Below the pieces are notes generated by a model that saw nothing but the letters and a program-made list of their open reading frames with translations, did no database searches and was not told the origin of the DNA. Positions 46,800 to 64,000 of a stretch of 64,000 nt of DNA are shown here, piece by piece. A program made the position numbers and the translations under genes. This DNA is from Carex sylvatica (taxonomy: Eukaryota > Streptophyta > Magnoliopsida > Poales > Cyperaceae): contig CAXKVR010000398.1 of assembly GCA_964058845.1 (NCBI GenBank), positions 62,001 through 126,000 of the forward strand, in the 5' to 3' direction. Every line of letters starts with the position of its first letter. Position 1 is the stretch's first letter.

Positions 46800-47224
46800 G
46801 AGGTTGACTACTATGCTTATATAAGCATATCCCCATATATGCTTATAACTCATTTTTGCGTTTTTAATATCCAAATGGTCGATCAAAACCGTTCATTTTG
46901 TTCTCCATATTAATATGTTTTTGGAGAGGAAATTTTATATTTTTCTGAATTTTTTTACTATTTATTAAGTCACTTTGAAAATCGCTGATTCAACGGTGGC
47001 TTAACAAAACAGTAAAATCAGAAGTCACCGTTGGATCAGAGATTTTCAAATTAGTTTAATAAATAGTAAAAAAATTCAGAAAAATATAAAATTTGGTCTC
47101 CAAGCACATTTCAATATATAGATCACATCTAACAGTTCAGATCGACCATTTAGACATTAAAAACACAAAAATAAATTATAAGCATATGTGAAAATATGTT
47201 TATATAAGCATAGTAGCCAACCTC
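46800..47224. mobile_element. 425-bp MITE with 9-bp target duplication upstream of the ceramide synthase gene
   Basis: It is flanked by the exact 9-bp repeat AAGCTTTAG (46791-46799 and 47225-47233). Termini GAGGTTGACTACTATGCTTA and the inverse (TAAGCATAGTAGCCAACCTC) are inverted repeats that continue as a palindrome through ATATAAAATTTGGTCTCCAA blocks. The 9-bp duplication suggests the Mutator superfamily. Relatives are at 19430-19670 and 37234-37340. The right end is 315 bp before the ATG of the LAG1 gene. Confidence 0.87.
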
Positions 47225-47482
47225 AAGCTTTAGTTGATAATAATATGGGCTTTATTTATAGCCTTTCTTTCAAAAGATTTAAAATTTTTTTTTTTACAAA
47301 TTGGATGCACACGGCTTGTGCTCCATCAGATGGTCTTCGATAGAGGGAGGAAGAGAGAGAAGCTGCGGAACTTCTCCCCAGCTTCCGTTCTATTTTTTCT
47401 CCTCCTCGTTTATTATCACACTTCTTTGGATCTGCGATTCTCTTCTTTCTTGTTCTTCCATTTTGTCAACCCCTCCCCTCCC

Positions 47483-47510
47483 CCTCTCTCTCTCTCTCTC
47501 TCTCTCTCTC
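47483..47510. repeat. (CT)14 microsatellite in the 5' leader
   Basis: Uninterrupted CT run 30 bp before the ceramide synthase ATG, probably in its 5'UTR. Confidence 0.85.
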
Positions 47511-47539
47511 CGACTTGTTGAGATCGATCCAGATAAAAC

Positions 47540-50500
47540 ATGGAGGTGAGGCGGCTAATATCTAGTATAGATTGGGAAAGCGAATCCTATCCCGCTTATG
47601 TAGATTTCTTGGCGCTTCCGGTTTTTGTTATTTTCTTCCCTACAATTCGATACCTTCTCGATAGATTTGTTTTTGAGGTATGTTCTGATTTATCTAAAAT
47701 GGCTTATCCAACTTAATTGATTTAAAGTGGTAGAGCTTGAATAGCTGGTACTGTACAGATCCGTAATTTGCATAATATTAACCCCGGAATGCTTGTTGAG
47801 CTGCTACTTCAATTGGACTTTTTGTTTCTTCCAGTGAAACCGTAAAATGTTTCATTGATCTGTAAATGCTTTTTAATGTAAAAGAGGCAATATATATAGC
47901 TAGCTATTGGATAATTAACGATCCCAGATTTTGCTACTTATTGTACTCATCTAACTTTGGTTGTTGGCTTCTATGTCAATCTGATATTCTCTTTTAAACG
48001 GAGTTCCTTCTTTATAAAAAAAAAACAATATTAAGAGGTTGACACTGAAGAAACAGTTCACTTTTTCTTAGATTGTCAAATGGTTAATTGGTCATGTCGT
48101 TATGTACCGTGTGCATTCACTACCTAATATTTTTGTGTTATTGCTGACTTCTCAAATAATCTTAATTTGTGATTACTCAATTTGCAAAGTTACAGCGACA
48201 ATTTATTGCCACCACAAATTATCAGTAGTTCAAGGTATTTTGCAATATTTATCTTGAGAAATTTTACGATTATTTTTATATTTGCAGTAAGTTGTCTTCT
48301 GTTGGTAGGTAAGTTCATCCCCAAAATAATTTAAATTCAAATTTTCAATCACCTCATAAAGAAGTTTACTTGGCAGTTGGTAGAAACAGTTTGTGTCCTT
48401 ATATCTGAAGCATTTGGCTTTCTACATTTATAATAGCATGACTTGACTAAATTTGAACAGTATTAGTCAATTGTCTGTACAGCATCAAAAGGTTTTTCTG
48501 GTTAAGATAAATGATCATCCACACTAACTTCATTGATGTGTTAATAGAATGTAGCACGAAGGCTTATACTAGGAAAGGGATATGAAAAGATGAATATGGA
48601 TGTGGATGATAGGAGAAAAAAGATAAGAAAATTCAAAGAGTCAGCCTGGAAGTGCATTTATTTTCTCTCTAGCGAAATTTTATCCTTAAGTGTCAGTCAC
48701 AGCGAACCATGGTTCAGAAGCACCAAGTATTACTGGGTGGGGCCTGGTGATCAGGTCTGGCCTGATCAAAAGATGAAGTACGATACATCAACTCTATTTT
48801 TCTTCCCTTATGATTGAATTTTAACCAGATTGTTACGCTTGTCAGTGAAATATGAATTGTGTTATGCATGAAATATATGCTTGCAACAACACGAGGATAA
48901 AAAAAATAAAATATCCAATTACAAAATGCAAGCTGGCATTTTTGGTAATTACTGGTTGTATATTTGGTATGCTGCACGTGCAAGTATGACACACAACTGC
49001 CATCACCTCTATAGAAGCAGATGTGGACTTGTGATACTGTAATTAGGCCATGATCACCATTGTGTTACTGAAATATGGTATAGTAACCTTTCTGATTCCC
49101 TGAAAATTTGCTTTGTTTCTGTTTAGATTTAAACTGAAAGCTGTCTACATGTATGCGGCTGGATTTTACACATACTCCATTTTCGCCCTCATGTTCTGGG
49201 AAACAAGGCGGTCAGACTTTGGGGTGTCAATGTCACACCACGTTTCAACAGCTGTTCTTATTGTTCTCTCTTATATTTTTAGGTTTGGCCTCTTTGGTTT
49301 CAATTAAACTTTACTGCTGTCTTAAATAGTTGTCTTTACTCATCTTATCATTCCCTTTTTTCTTAGTCATAGCTCATTTTGGAATCTCCTAAAAATTACA
49401 ATCCTCTGACAGATTTGCTCGTGCTGGTGCGATCGTGCTTGCTGTTCATGATGCGAGTGATGTGTTCTTAGAGGTAGGGAAGATGTCAAAGTACAGTGGT
49501 TTTGAGGCAATTGCTTCTGTTTCCTTTCAACTTTTTGTCATCTCTTGGATGCTTCTTCGTCTCATCTATTATCCGTTCTGGATTCTAAGAAGTACCAGGT
49601 ATGGTTAACCAATTACAAAACTTCTAGTTAATTTCTTGGATGATGTTTCTGATACATTATCATAGGTCTGGAAATTAATTGCAGTAGCTGTCATTTTCTA
49701 AATCAAAAGATATCCTGAACTCGGGTTTACTTCTATCTGATTTGAGAAAAACAGTACATAAATTATATATTTATATTCAATTGGTGCAGGCGAAGTAGAA
49801 GTACATTATGACATACCACTTTCAACCAACCGATCTATATGTAAAATGCATTCATGAAAACCGTGTATTGAATTATATATAGAGTATTTTGAGTCTGTTT
49901 CAGGCATTGGAGTGAAATAGCAAAGAATGAGAGCTCGTGTGATTATTTGTTTATTGCTCTACTTTTCAGTTATGAGGTTGTGCTTACATTGGACAAGAAG
50001 AAGCATGAATTTGACGGACCTATATACTACTATGTGTTCAACACACTCCTGTTTTCCTTACTGGTGCTTCACATATATTGGTGGGTATTGATGCTTCGCA
50101 TGGTAGTCAAACAGATCAAATCAAGAGGCGTTGTCAGCGACGATGTCAGATCTGGTAAGTACACCCTGTGTCTCTACCATGCAGATTGTTATATAGCATT
50201 TTCAAATTTATTCTACTGTTGATACAAACCTTTTTTTTCATTCTGTTCATATTTTTCCATATGGAAATTATATGCATTAATAAAAAAAAACACCTTTTCC
50301 ATCTGAACGGAATGATGTTTTGTCAGGAATTTAGCATTTTAATCAGATGTCATCAAAGTGATGCTTTAAAATATTGTTGAGCTGACCTGACCTGAAAAGT
50401 CTAAACCATTTTATTAAATTTAAAATTTTAATATAGAAAAGTCTAAACCTACATATTAGCCAATGTCTTATTTTAGAAACTGTAAAATAAGGAACAACAA

Positions 50501-50949
50501 TATCTCATCTGCATTCGATGCCTACATAATTGACATTTAGCTGTGCCATCTCAACAGTTCAATCTAACCCAACCAGACCTAGGTAAAATTGCTTGACTGA
50601 TTAGTGGGTGGGTCTAGGTCAACCCATCAGTAGCGAAGGGGGGGGATATATTGGTTGGGTCAATAACATATCCTTTCTGAGAGTTTTTGTAAGAGTATTG
50701 GTTACATAAGTTAAGTTAAATAATAAAAAAAGGTAGGGTCTTTTGACCACAAAGGATTTATAATGTGGGTCCGCCACTACTACCATTCCCAACCTGACCC
50801 CATGGCAGCCCTAACCTTGTTCTTCTTTTTTTCTGAATTTAGCAATCCAACTAACCTGGTACTTGAGGCCCATCGTTGTTTTTTCTCATATTTTTTACAA
50901 TATAACTCTGTTTGTAGATTCTGAAGATGAAGATAGTCATGAAGACTAA
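47540..50949 (+). CDS. LAG1/LOH-type ceramide synthase
   Basis: The product N-acylates sphingoid bases with fatty acyl-CoA to make ceramide in the ER membrane. Six exons keep one frame: 47540-47677, 48548-48777, 49127-49282, 49413-49598, 49970-50154 and 50918-50949, giving 308 residues, the usual length. The N-terminus [21 protein letters not shown] resembles the LOH1/LOH3 class. The TLC domain has the Lag1p motif split over exons 3 and 4: [20 protein letters not shown] then [13 protein letters not shown] [16 protein letters not shown], including the paired His and HDxSD needed for activity. At least five hydrophobic segments are visible. The C-terminus is acidic ([10 protein letters not shown]), typical of this class. 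Its 3' end faces the kinase gene. A MITE lies 315 bp before the ATG and a CT repeat in the leader. Confidence 0.93.
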
Positions 50950-51840
50950 TCCTCCCCTTTCCCTCTTGCTCTGTCTTCATGTTGTGTTAATATAAGATTG
51001 TGCCTGATTTATTCATCAACCCTGGTATGTGGAGTTCGAGGAAATATATCAGTTTGTAGTGTAGTGTTGCTATGGAACCATCTTTTGGGTTTATTGGCAA
51101 TATAATTATGCAATTTTGGAGTGAATTGGTGTAATCGGGGAGCCATTATGTGATTAGGTTAAGAATGCACTTGATTCTTGTAGGTAGATAACGGCAAATT
51201 TTGTATGACCGAATTTGCCATTTCTCATGATAATTGACTTGATTAAATTATTATGTTTATTTTACCTTGTCGCGTTGTCATTATTTGATGATCTCTGCTG
51301 AGTACAGACCAAATAATGGATCCTCATCATTTGCCCGTTACGATTGATATTAAATTTATTTACTTGCGCATTATTTAGACCTATGCCAGCCAGACAGCTA
51401 TGCTCTTACATGTGCATTATTCAAAAACGATATTTATCAGAGATGCTCTTACCTATGCATTATACTACACGTTCTGGTAAAAGACTAAAATGGTTTTTGG
51501 TGCCCACTTAAATCAATAGAATAAGGCACACAAGCAACCAGGTTGACATGATTGAAAAACTAATACACACCTGGTAATCTTTCCACAGAACTTGGAGTCA
51601 AATGTAAACCCGCCTTGCGTTAAATAATATAAAAAATAACAAAGCTTAAAATCATCTATGAAATGAAAAACTAAGCCTACAAAAGTGCCGCGGTGACTTT
51701 GAACTATAAGACAACTACTTACAAACTATTATTTGTATACAACGATAAAGATTTCAATGGTACGGGAGTAAAAATGTAGTTAAAATGGCACAGGTGTAAA
51801 AATGCAATCCAACAAATAAATAAACTGAGACAACTAAAAC
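50950..51840. other. Convergent 3' region between ceramide synthase and kinase
   Basis: Both 3'UTRs must lie here. No ORF with coding character and no clear repeat. Confidence 0.5.
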
Positions 51841-54800
51841 TCAAGAAGAAAATTTTGACAAGAGCTTGTCTACGTGAATAATGACATCATCAATGTGAGG
51901 CCGAACGGTAGGCTGAGGCTGGAGCATCCATACCACAAATTGATGAAGTGCTTCTGGATAAGGTGGGTCTGGCCCTGGTGGCCATTTTATCTGAGCATTT
52001 ACAACTGCTAACTGTAAGCTTCCTCCCGATTCACCAAGTGCGTACTCAAAAGGAGAAACATTATACCTGCACCCAATAAACAATCAGAATTGAAAATATG
52101 CAACTTCGATTTAGATTCTAACCGACCAGCAATACCACCACCAAATTACGGCTTGGAATAATGCATAAACAATGTTACAGTACAGTATCTCAACATTATA
52201 CCAGTCAAAGAAGACTAAAAGAACTGCTAAAAGATGAAGTGCAAAGAGAGAACTCACATGATGGCATACAAGGTACACCCAAGAGACCACACGTCTGTCC
52301 TTCCATCTATATCAGCATGACTAGGGCAATCCCACAGCTCTGGAGCTCTATAAGGTGCAGAGCAGTGCTCAGCGGCCCATTCCTATATTAGAAAAAAAAT
52401 ATTAAAACAATGAACACATTAAGATAAAAATACTTCCCAGTTTTCCATAACTTGGAACCATATGGCAAAATTCAGAAATATACTGAGCATAAAGTACTAT
52501 AACAGAGTATTTGCTCTGAGACATTATTTAAATCATTCAAGGTATGTATCTGAAATTCAAAAGTCAATATAATCAGAATGGCAAGCATTCCTTTACTGGA
52601 TGCGGGCTGTACCTGCAGTTGTAGAGCGTCTGACCGTGAGCGGATTTCCCTTCTTGCTAGTCGGGCACTCCCAAAATCCATTAAGATGGCAAGAGGGGGC
52701 TGCCCCTTCCTATGTGTTAAGAGAACATTACCAGGTTTCACATCATTGTGTGCATATGGTGGATCATGGCTGTGCATGTGCTTTAACCCTGCACAAACCT
52801 GTTAAAGGAAACATACATAAGAAGGTAACAAAACAACTTCCTACACGAATGGCAAGCTTAGTAAAAATAATTCAGTATAGTTAAATTCTAGTGTTCTAGT
52901 AAGAGGTAGGAAACAACAGTAGGGAGCCAAAAACTGCTGTTAGCTAGGCCCTTTCCATTATCTTCTTTTCTTTTTCTTAAATCTATTTTTTTATTTTTTA
53001 TTCTTGAACTGAGAGAATTTTGGTAGGGATGAGACTGGAAGTACTTTTGTTCCTCCTAAAGAACACCTATTTTAGTGTGGTACCCTTGTGAATTAGTTTG
53101 TTCCTCCTTCAGCTTTATCTAGAGTAAAAATGAAAAATCTATACACTATTCCTACTTCAAGCATTGTCGGAACATCTGAAGAATTGCATAAACTTGTTCC
53201 ATGTTGAATTGCATAAAGTAAGAACCTGGCGGAATATCTGAAGAACAGTGAGAGTGGGGTAGAATTCCTTCTTTGATTGCATAACAATGGCATTGTCAAA
53301 GAGTGTCCCACCCAAGTGTACCGGGAACAGCAAGTATGCCTCGTGATTCCAGCTACCCTGTGGACCCTACCGATACCAAGCATACAACTCAAAAGATGCA
53401 GCATAAGCACTCATTACATTTAAACACTATCTAACAAGTGATAACAAATCAACATTTTGATCAATGTAACCTAAATCATCATGATATGTACCCTAACTAA
53501 TTGTTCTTGTATGATTTCTGTTACCCAAGAGATTTTCTATATCTGTGTTAGACACCATGCAGCCTCTTGTCGGGTCCACTCAAAACAAAGTACCTCAAAC
53601 AGGTCAATACTTTTCCTAATACAAGGAATCCAATATTCAGCTAAAAGACCCAAACCATATTAACAGTCTCTGCACCTATGTCACTCAGATACTTCAAACT
53701 GGGTCCCGTATCCGTATCGGATGCATATCAGATATGGATATGGGTACGATATGGACCCGATACGTACTAGATATGCCAACTGCGTATCGGATGACGTGGC
53801 ATATCCCTAACCATCTGATACAGCTCCGATACGGACTGAAACGGGCTGATAGGGCTCCGATACAGGACTGAAGCGGGCTGATACGGCCGATACACCATCG
53901 TGCACCACGCATGGACATGGTCCTGTGCACCGCACAAGGCAAAAAAAAAAAATTGCAGCATCCAAGAATCGAACCCAAACTACTGATCAAGTAACATATG
54001 ACTTTCCCACTGCACTATCTCACTTTTGATGTTTTAACCTACTAGATGTTATATTTACATTATACTCGAGTTGATTTTTGATATTTAATTATATATACAA
54101 GTGTTATATTAATTAAATAATTAAAATAAAAATATATAGTAGCCGTATCATATCCAGGATTTTTGAAAATTGTCATATCGTTGTATCCGATACGATACCC
54201 GTATCCGTATCCATGCAACATAACTCTGCACTATTGACATTCAGGATATGCTAACTAGAGGGGGGACCGCAGCATTTATAAATCAAATTATACTTATACT
54301 TTTTAAAAATCACGACCTAACCCACTGATCTTCAGTAACAAGCACCAACAGAACAATATTTTGGTTAAACACTGTGCTCTATGACCATTTTGTTTACTTA
54401 CATGCTACTAAATACGATGAATTAATAGATTTCCGAGATAAATTACCTTGACAGCAATAATTGCATGATCAAGTAGAGGAAGCAAATTCTCATGTATGAA
54501 GAGAGACGAAAAACGTATCTCATCTCTCACCAGATCTAGTTGCTCTCTAGTCTGTATCAGCACCTTCTTCATGGCGTAGGTGCCATCATCTATCCAAAAA
54601 AGGAAAAAATAAATAATGAAATTGAGCCCAAATAAAACTAAAATTAAGTGCCTATAAACGGTGAAATCGGAACCTGAGACACAGGAAGGGTGCTTCGACT
54701 TAATTTTGGCGGCGACGCCGCTGGAGGGCCCGTTGGAGGAGGTGGAGTTGACATCCTTGACGAGGTAAACAAAAGCGAATCCTCCTTCGCCAATCTGACG

Positions 54801-54893
54801 TATGATACGAAAGCGGTTATCGTTGATCCAGACGTCGCCACCGCCGTTGACGGCGTCGTACAGCGCATTCAACCCAGAGATGGAGCACCCCAT
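51841..54893 (-). CDS. STK16/NAK-type serine/threonine protein kinase
   Basis: The six exons on - (54893-54674, 54589-54447, 53366-53226, 52798-52613, 52382-52258, 52066-51841) give 346 residues. The N-terminus MGCSISG fits N-myristoylation at Gly2 and palmitoylation at Cys3, as in the STK16 family, so membrane attachment is likely. Kinase landmarks: glycine loop GEGGFAFV (35-42), Lys81 in YAMKK, catalytic loop HNDVKPGN (185-192; HND in place of HRD), DFG at 209-211 and APE at 243-245. The activation segment is long (RREIRSRSDALQLQEWAAEH), a feature of STK16 kinases. The closest Arabidopsis relative I recall is AtPK3. The intron between exons 2 and 3 is about 1.1 kb and contains a repeat element. 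All catalytic residues are present. Confidence 0.92.
53699..54213. mobile_element. CGTATCC-rich element in a kinase intron
   Basis: GTATCCGTATCGGATGCA at the left and CCGATACGATACCCGTATCC at the right are clusters of CGTATC/GATACG motifs in both orientations around a 480-bp interior. The structure resembles hAT-like subterminal repeat elements such as 36526-38485. It lies wholly in the intron between kinase exons 2 and 3. A tRNA-like stretch is inside. Confidence 0.55.
53935..54030 (-). repeat. tRNA-like (SINE-like) segment
   Basis: On - the A box TAGTGCAGTGGG (54017-54006) fits the Pol III consensus exactly, and GGTTCGATTCT (53975-53965) fits the B box in 10 of 11 positions, with a 30-bp gap. 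A T12 run follows at 53941-53952. It could be the head of a tRNA-derived SINE; no full tRNA cloverleaf forms, and chance is not excluded. Confidence 0.4.
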
Positions 54894-55305
54894 CTTCAAC
54901 GCCAAAGGATTCTCTCTATTTACCTCTTGATTTTCTCACTTCTCTTTATACTTTTCCAGATTTTAAAGTGAGAGGGGGAGAGATGGAGTTGAAGATCAAC
55001 AGATCTCTCTCCGTTGCGGGGTCCGACTTCGTTCTCCCTCCACATTGATTTTTTACTTCATTTTTTTTGCTTTCTATTTTTCCTCCTTATTCGCCACAGT
55101 ACATCAGTAACAGAAGTATATTGTTCGGATTCACTGAGGCTTACAAAGAAGTCAACTATCATGTAGTGATTCATTCAAGACCAGAATCGAGTCTTCCATT
55201 TCCAACTAATGAGCTCCTCAGTTGTGGGTCCTATTTGCCAGTGAACTGTTGTATCATTGAAGAACCGTATACGACTCGGAGAAGCCGTAGTCAAAGAGGG
55301 CGAAC
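54894..55305. other. Kinase promoter and leader region
   Basis: The first 100 bp upstream of the kinase ATG are pyrimidine/purine rich and probably leader. No other gene is seen. Confidence 0.45.
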
Positions 55306-55464
55306 CCTCTGAAATACCTCATATTTTGCATGGCCGACGTGTCCGGTGTCTATTCGGGGTGACGTAGGGGGCCAGTATTATTTGAGCTTTGAGATTCGCG
55401 TAGAACGTATTACAACGCTTGAGATTTTCCATAAAGTCACGCAAAATATGAGGTATCTCAGAGG
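55306..55464. mobile_element. MITE with GATATCTCATATTTTGCGTG-type ends, copy C
   Basis: Left end CCTCTGAAATACCTCATATT and right end CACGCAAAATATGAGGTATC are inverted repeats. The centre GACGTGTCCGGTGTCTATTC and TATTTGAGCTTTGAGATT match copies A and B. It is 159 bp, the same size as copy B. Confidence 0.88.
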
Positions 55465-55710
55465 ATGCAAATTCGTCAAAATCGGATCCCATGTTGGGTT
55501 GCTGCTTAAATATAAAGATTAAAGCTATTTGTTTCTTTTCTTTTACAATTTGTTTGATACGGTAAGTTATGATTTAACTTAATCTGTTTGAAAACAGATA
55601 AATTAAAATATGAATTTCTTTGAAATATATTGATGAAGTACGTGTGTAGATTCACTTCCGTAGTTCGTGACCACAGAACATCGGAAATAAATCAGCTGCA
55701 ATTCCAAGAT

Positions 55711-55869
55711 CGGTACTGTTGACCCTGAAATTTCGGCAATTCAAAATTCAGCCATCGAACTTTTTTGAGAACGCATCTTGAAACAGTTAGTTTTTTTTTG
55801 TACGTCTCTCGAAACAGTTCGATGACTGAATTCGAATTGTAAGAATTTCAGGATGAACAGTACCAACCT
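55711..55869. mobile_element. 159-bp hairpin MITE with GGTACTGTT ends
   Basis: GGTACTGTTGACCCTGAAAT on the left pairs with ATTTCAGGATGAACAGTACC on the right; pairing continues through CAATTC ... CATCGAAC / GTTCGATG ... GAATTG. The centre contains TCTTGAAACAGTT/TCTCGAAACAGTT as a direct repeat. Non-coding. Confidence 0.75.
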
Positions 55870-56815
55870 CGAATTTCAGCAGATTTGGATCCCAGAACAT
55901 CTCCCCATCATTCCACTTGGGTACAATTTAAAAAATAAAAATAAATTCCCGACATGCCCAAGGGATCCTGCTTTCTTTTTTAAGAAAAGCAGCGAATTTG
56001 AATCCTTCTATAGTATATGAACCTACAAGCAGCACCAAACCTGATGTTCGTTACTTGCATGTTTCTTTTTGAAAAATGTCAATATGGATACTGTATAAGA
56101 ATTCGGATCCTCAGATATCCGATGGATAGCTGAGGGTAGAATTACTAAATACCAACCGTTCTTTTAACTTTGGCACAAATCTCAAAGGAGACCTCCATAT
56201 CTATAGACTATAATAGACACCTAACTTTTGTTGACTTCACTGAGACTAAATCCAAACCGTTCTTTCCTAATGTATAAAGCAATTAGAACGAGAACAAGTC
56301 TAGACTGTACAAGGCGATTTTTAGAAACGTCAAACTCTGTATATTTGGAAATCAATTCTAGAAGCACCTTGAGAATTTAGAATTCTGGATGATGAAATTA
56401 GAACTTAGTCCTCAAGCAAAGCTATAATGATAGACCATTTGAAATGTTTCTTAAATTGTACTACATCGGTTTGCATTGCCTTAGTCAACGAGACAGAAAG
56501 GGATAAGCTCATAAGCATCTGAAGTTAAAAGGCAGTAACGACCAGTAATTTTTTAGCATATCGCCACGTTATCCCAATAAAAAGAGCACGGATAGAAAGC
56601 AAGATATATAAATTTCATGTTAAAAATCAGTCAACTCACAAAACATAAGATGCTCATAGTTCTCATCTTTCTGTTAGTTCTACAATTTAAGACCAGGTCT
56701 AGCAAACAATTACAACGCAAAGTGCAATGTCCCAAGATGGATTAGCTTGTACAAATTGGATATAGATCTGGCAGACTCAAATTATAAATAGTCCGATAAG
56801 CCTAGTAGCAATGAG
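55870..56815. other. Intergenic between kinase and MCM3
   Basis: No coding ORF. The part next to 56815 is the MCM3 3'UTR side. No repeat ends recognised. Confidence 0.45.
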
Positions 56816-63435
<6,620 letters not shown>

Positions 63436-63567
63436 TTTCTTTCGCCGAAATCAAAAGGCCGGAAGGCGCGCACTTGCTTTAGGCGGGAGAGCGAGAGGGA
63501 GAGAGACAGACAAAGTCGGATAGAGGAAAAGAGGAACGGATCGGATTTAGGGTTTATTCCTTGTCCG

Positions 63568-63579
63568 ATTGGCGGGAAA
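63568..63579 (-). promoter_or_regulatory. E2F-type site in the MCM3 promoter
   Basis: ATTGGCGGGAAA, 133 bp before the MCM3 ATG, fits the E2F/DP site used by plant replication genes for G1/S expression. AGGCGGGAGA at 63481-63490 is a weaker candidate. Confidence 0.65.
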
Positions 63580-63605
63580 AGAAAGGTAGAATGGGATCTA
63601 TTCGT

Positions 63606-63617
63606 TTTGGCGGGAAA
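63606..63617 (-). promoter_or_regulatory. Canonical E2F site in the MCM3 promoter
   Basis: TTTGGCGGGAAA matches the canonical E2F consensus, 171 bp before the ATG. Two close sites in a short promoter are characteristic of plant MCM genes. Confidence 0.75.
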
Positions 63618-63660
63618 TCTTAAGAAGACCGGTTTGCTTACCACGTGACTAGCATGTGGG

Positions 63661-63834
63661 GTCCAGTACATGCTTCCGTATCCCCCGATTTTTTTATTAA
63701 TAAAAATTAAATAAATAAAATATCAGAATACGATACTGATTTGTTTTGTTTTTGTTATCATAACGGATACGTGTATAAAAGTGCCTCCATCCGACTCATA
63801 TCGTACCCGTTGACACTCCTAGACTCAGAGCTCG
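63661..63834. other. MCM3 upstream region
   Basis: AT-rich sequence with TATCGTACCCG and CGGATACG motifs that resemble the CGTATCC element at 53699-54213; possibly the end of a related element. Confidence 0.35.
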
Positions 63835-63960
63835 TTTGTTTTTTTTTTTTTTTTTTTTTGAGAAATAGGATCTCATTATATACTCGGTCTGAATTCCCGC
63901 CTGGCCGCCACTTGGTGGTGTAGTGTGTTCGCAGTAACTCTTCGAAACCGGAGTTCGTTT
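63835..63960 (-). mobile_element. Short retroposon with A-tail (SINE or truncated LINE)
   Basis: On - a segment of about 90 bp ends in a tail of about 22 A (T run at 63839-63860). The flanks GAGCTCGTTTGTTT (left) and GGAGTTCGTTTTTGTTT (right) are similar and may be the target duplication. TGGTGGTGTAGTGTG resembles a Pol III A box. Too short and degenerate to name. Confidence 0.4.
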
Positions 63961-64000
63961 TTGTTTTCTATTTTTATTTGAAAAAAGTGTGATGCGCTTG

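Overview
The window is nuclear DNA of a flowering plant, most likely a eudicot. Its genes are split by GT-AG introns, the intergenic DNA is AT-rich and full of plant DNA transposons, and the genes belong to plant families (SOB FIVE-LIKE, chloroplast Cpn60, LAG1-type ceramide synthase). I cannot name the species. I recognise seven ordinary genes, and exon-by-exon frames could be closed for most of them.

Layout. (1) 1-2665: 3' two thirds of a plastid chaperonin-60 beta gene on +, probably the divergent Cpn60-beta4 type. (2) 3446-3793: a very small gene for a single-pass membrane protein behind upstream ORFs. (3) 7584-7970 and 35337-35747: two intronless SOB FIVE-LIKE (SOFL) genes on -, about 27 kb apart; matching promoters and 3' flanks mark them as a local duplication. 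(4) 8.4-33.5 kb, between the SOFL copies: a transposon landing zone. It holds MITEs, two related nested repeats with parallel architecture, a CACTA-like element with hairpin subterminal repeats, a 1.08 kb foldback Mutator element, and a 9.5 kb Mutator-like element (MULE) at 22481-31998 inside an older MULE-like element. The large MULE has a 9-bp target duplication and carries a decayed mudrA transposase and, convergent to it, a decayed plant mobile domain (PMD) gene. (5) 33.6-47.2 kb: more non-autonomous MULEs with exact 9-bp duplications, some sharing termini with the large MULE, a CGGGTAC-rich element and other repeats. (6) 47540-50949: LAG1/LOH ceramide synthase, + strand, six exons. (7) 51841-54893: STK16-type protein kinase, - strand, six exons, convergent with the ceramide synthase. 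(8) 56816-63435: complete MCM3 replicative helicase gene, - strand, 16 exons, with E2F-type sites in its promoter.

The host genes do not form one pathway. Their neighbourhood (Cpn60-beta4 with SOFL and LAG1; SOFL with an STK16 kinase) resembles gene order I recall from Arabidopsis chromosomes 1 and 5, so this looks like an old conserved block expanded by transposons. The most notable material is the transposon biology: a MULE with a PMD passenger whose nonsense mutations all look like cytosine deamination, small MULEs it could have mobilised, and a MITE in the 5' leader of only one of the two SOFL copies.
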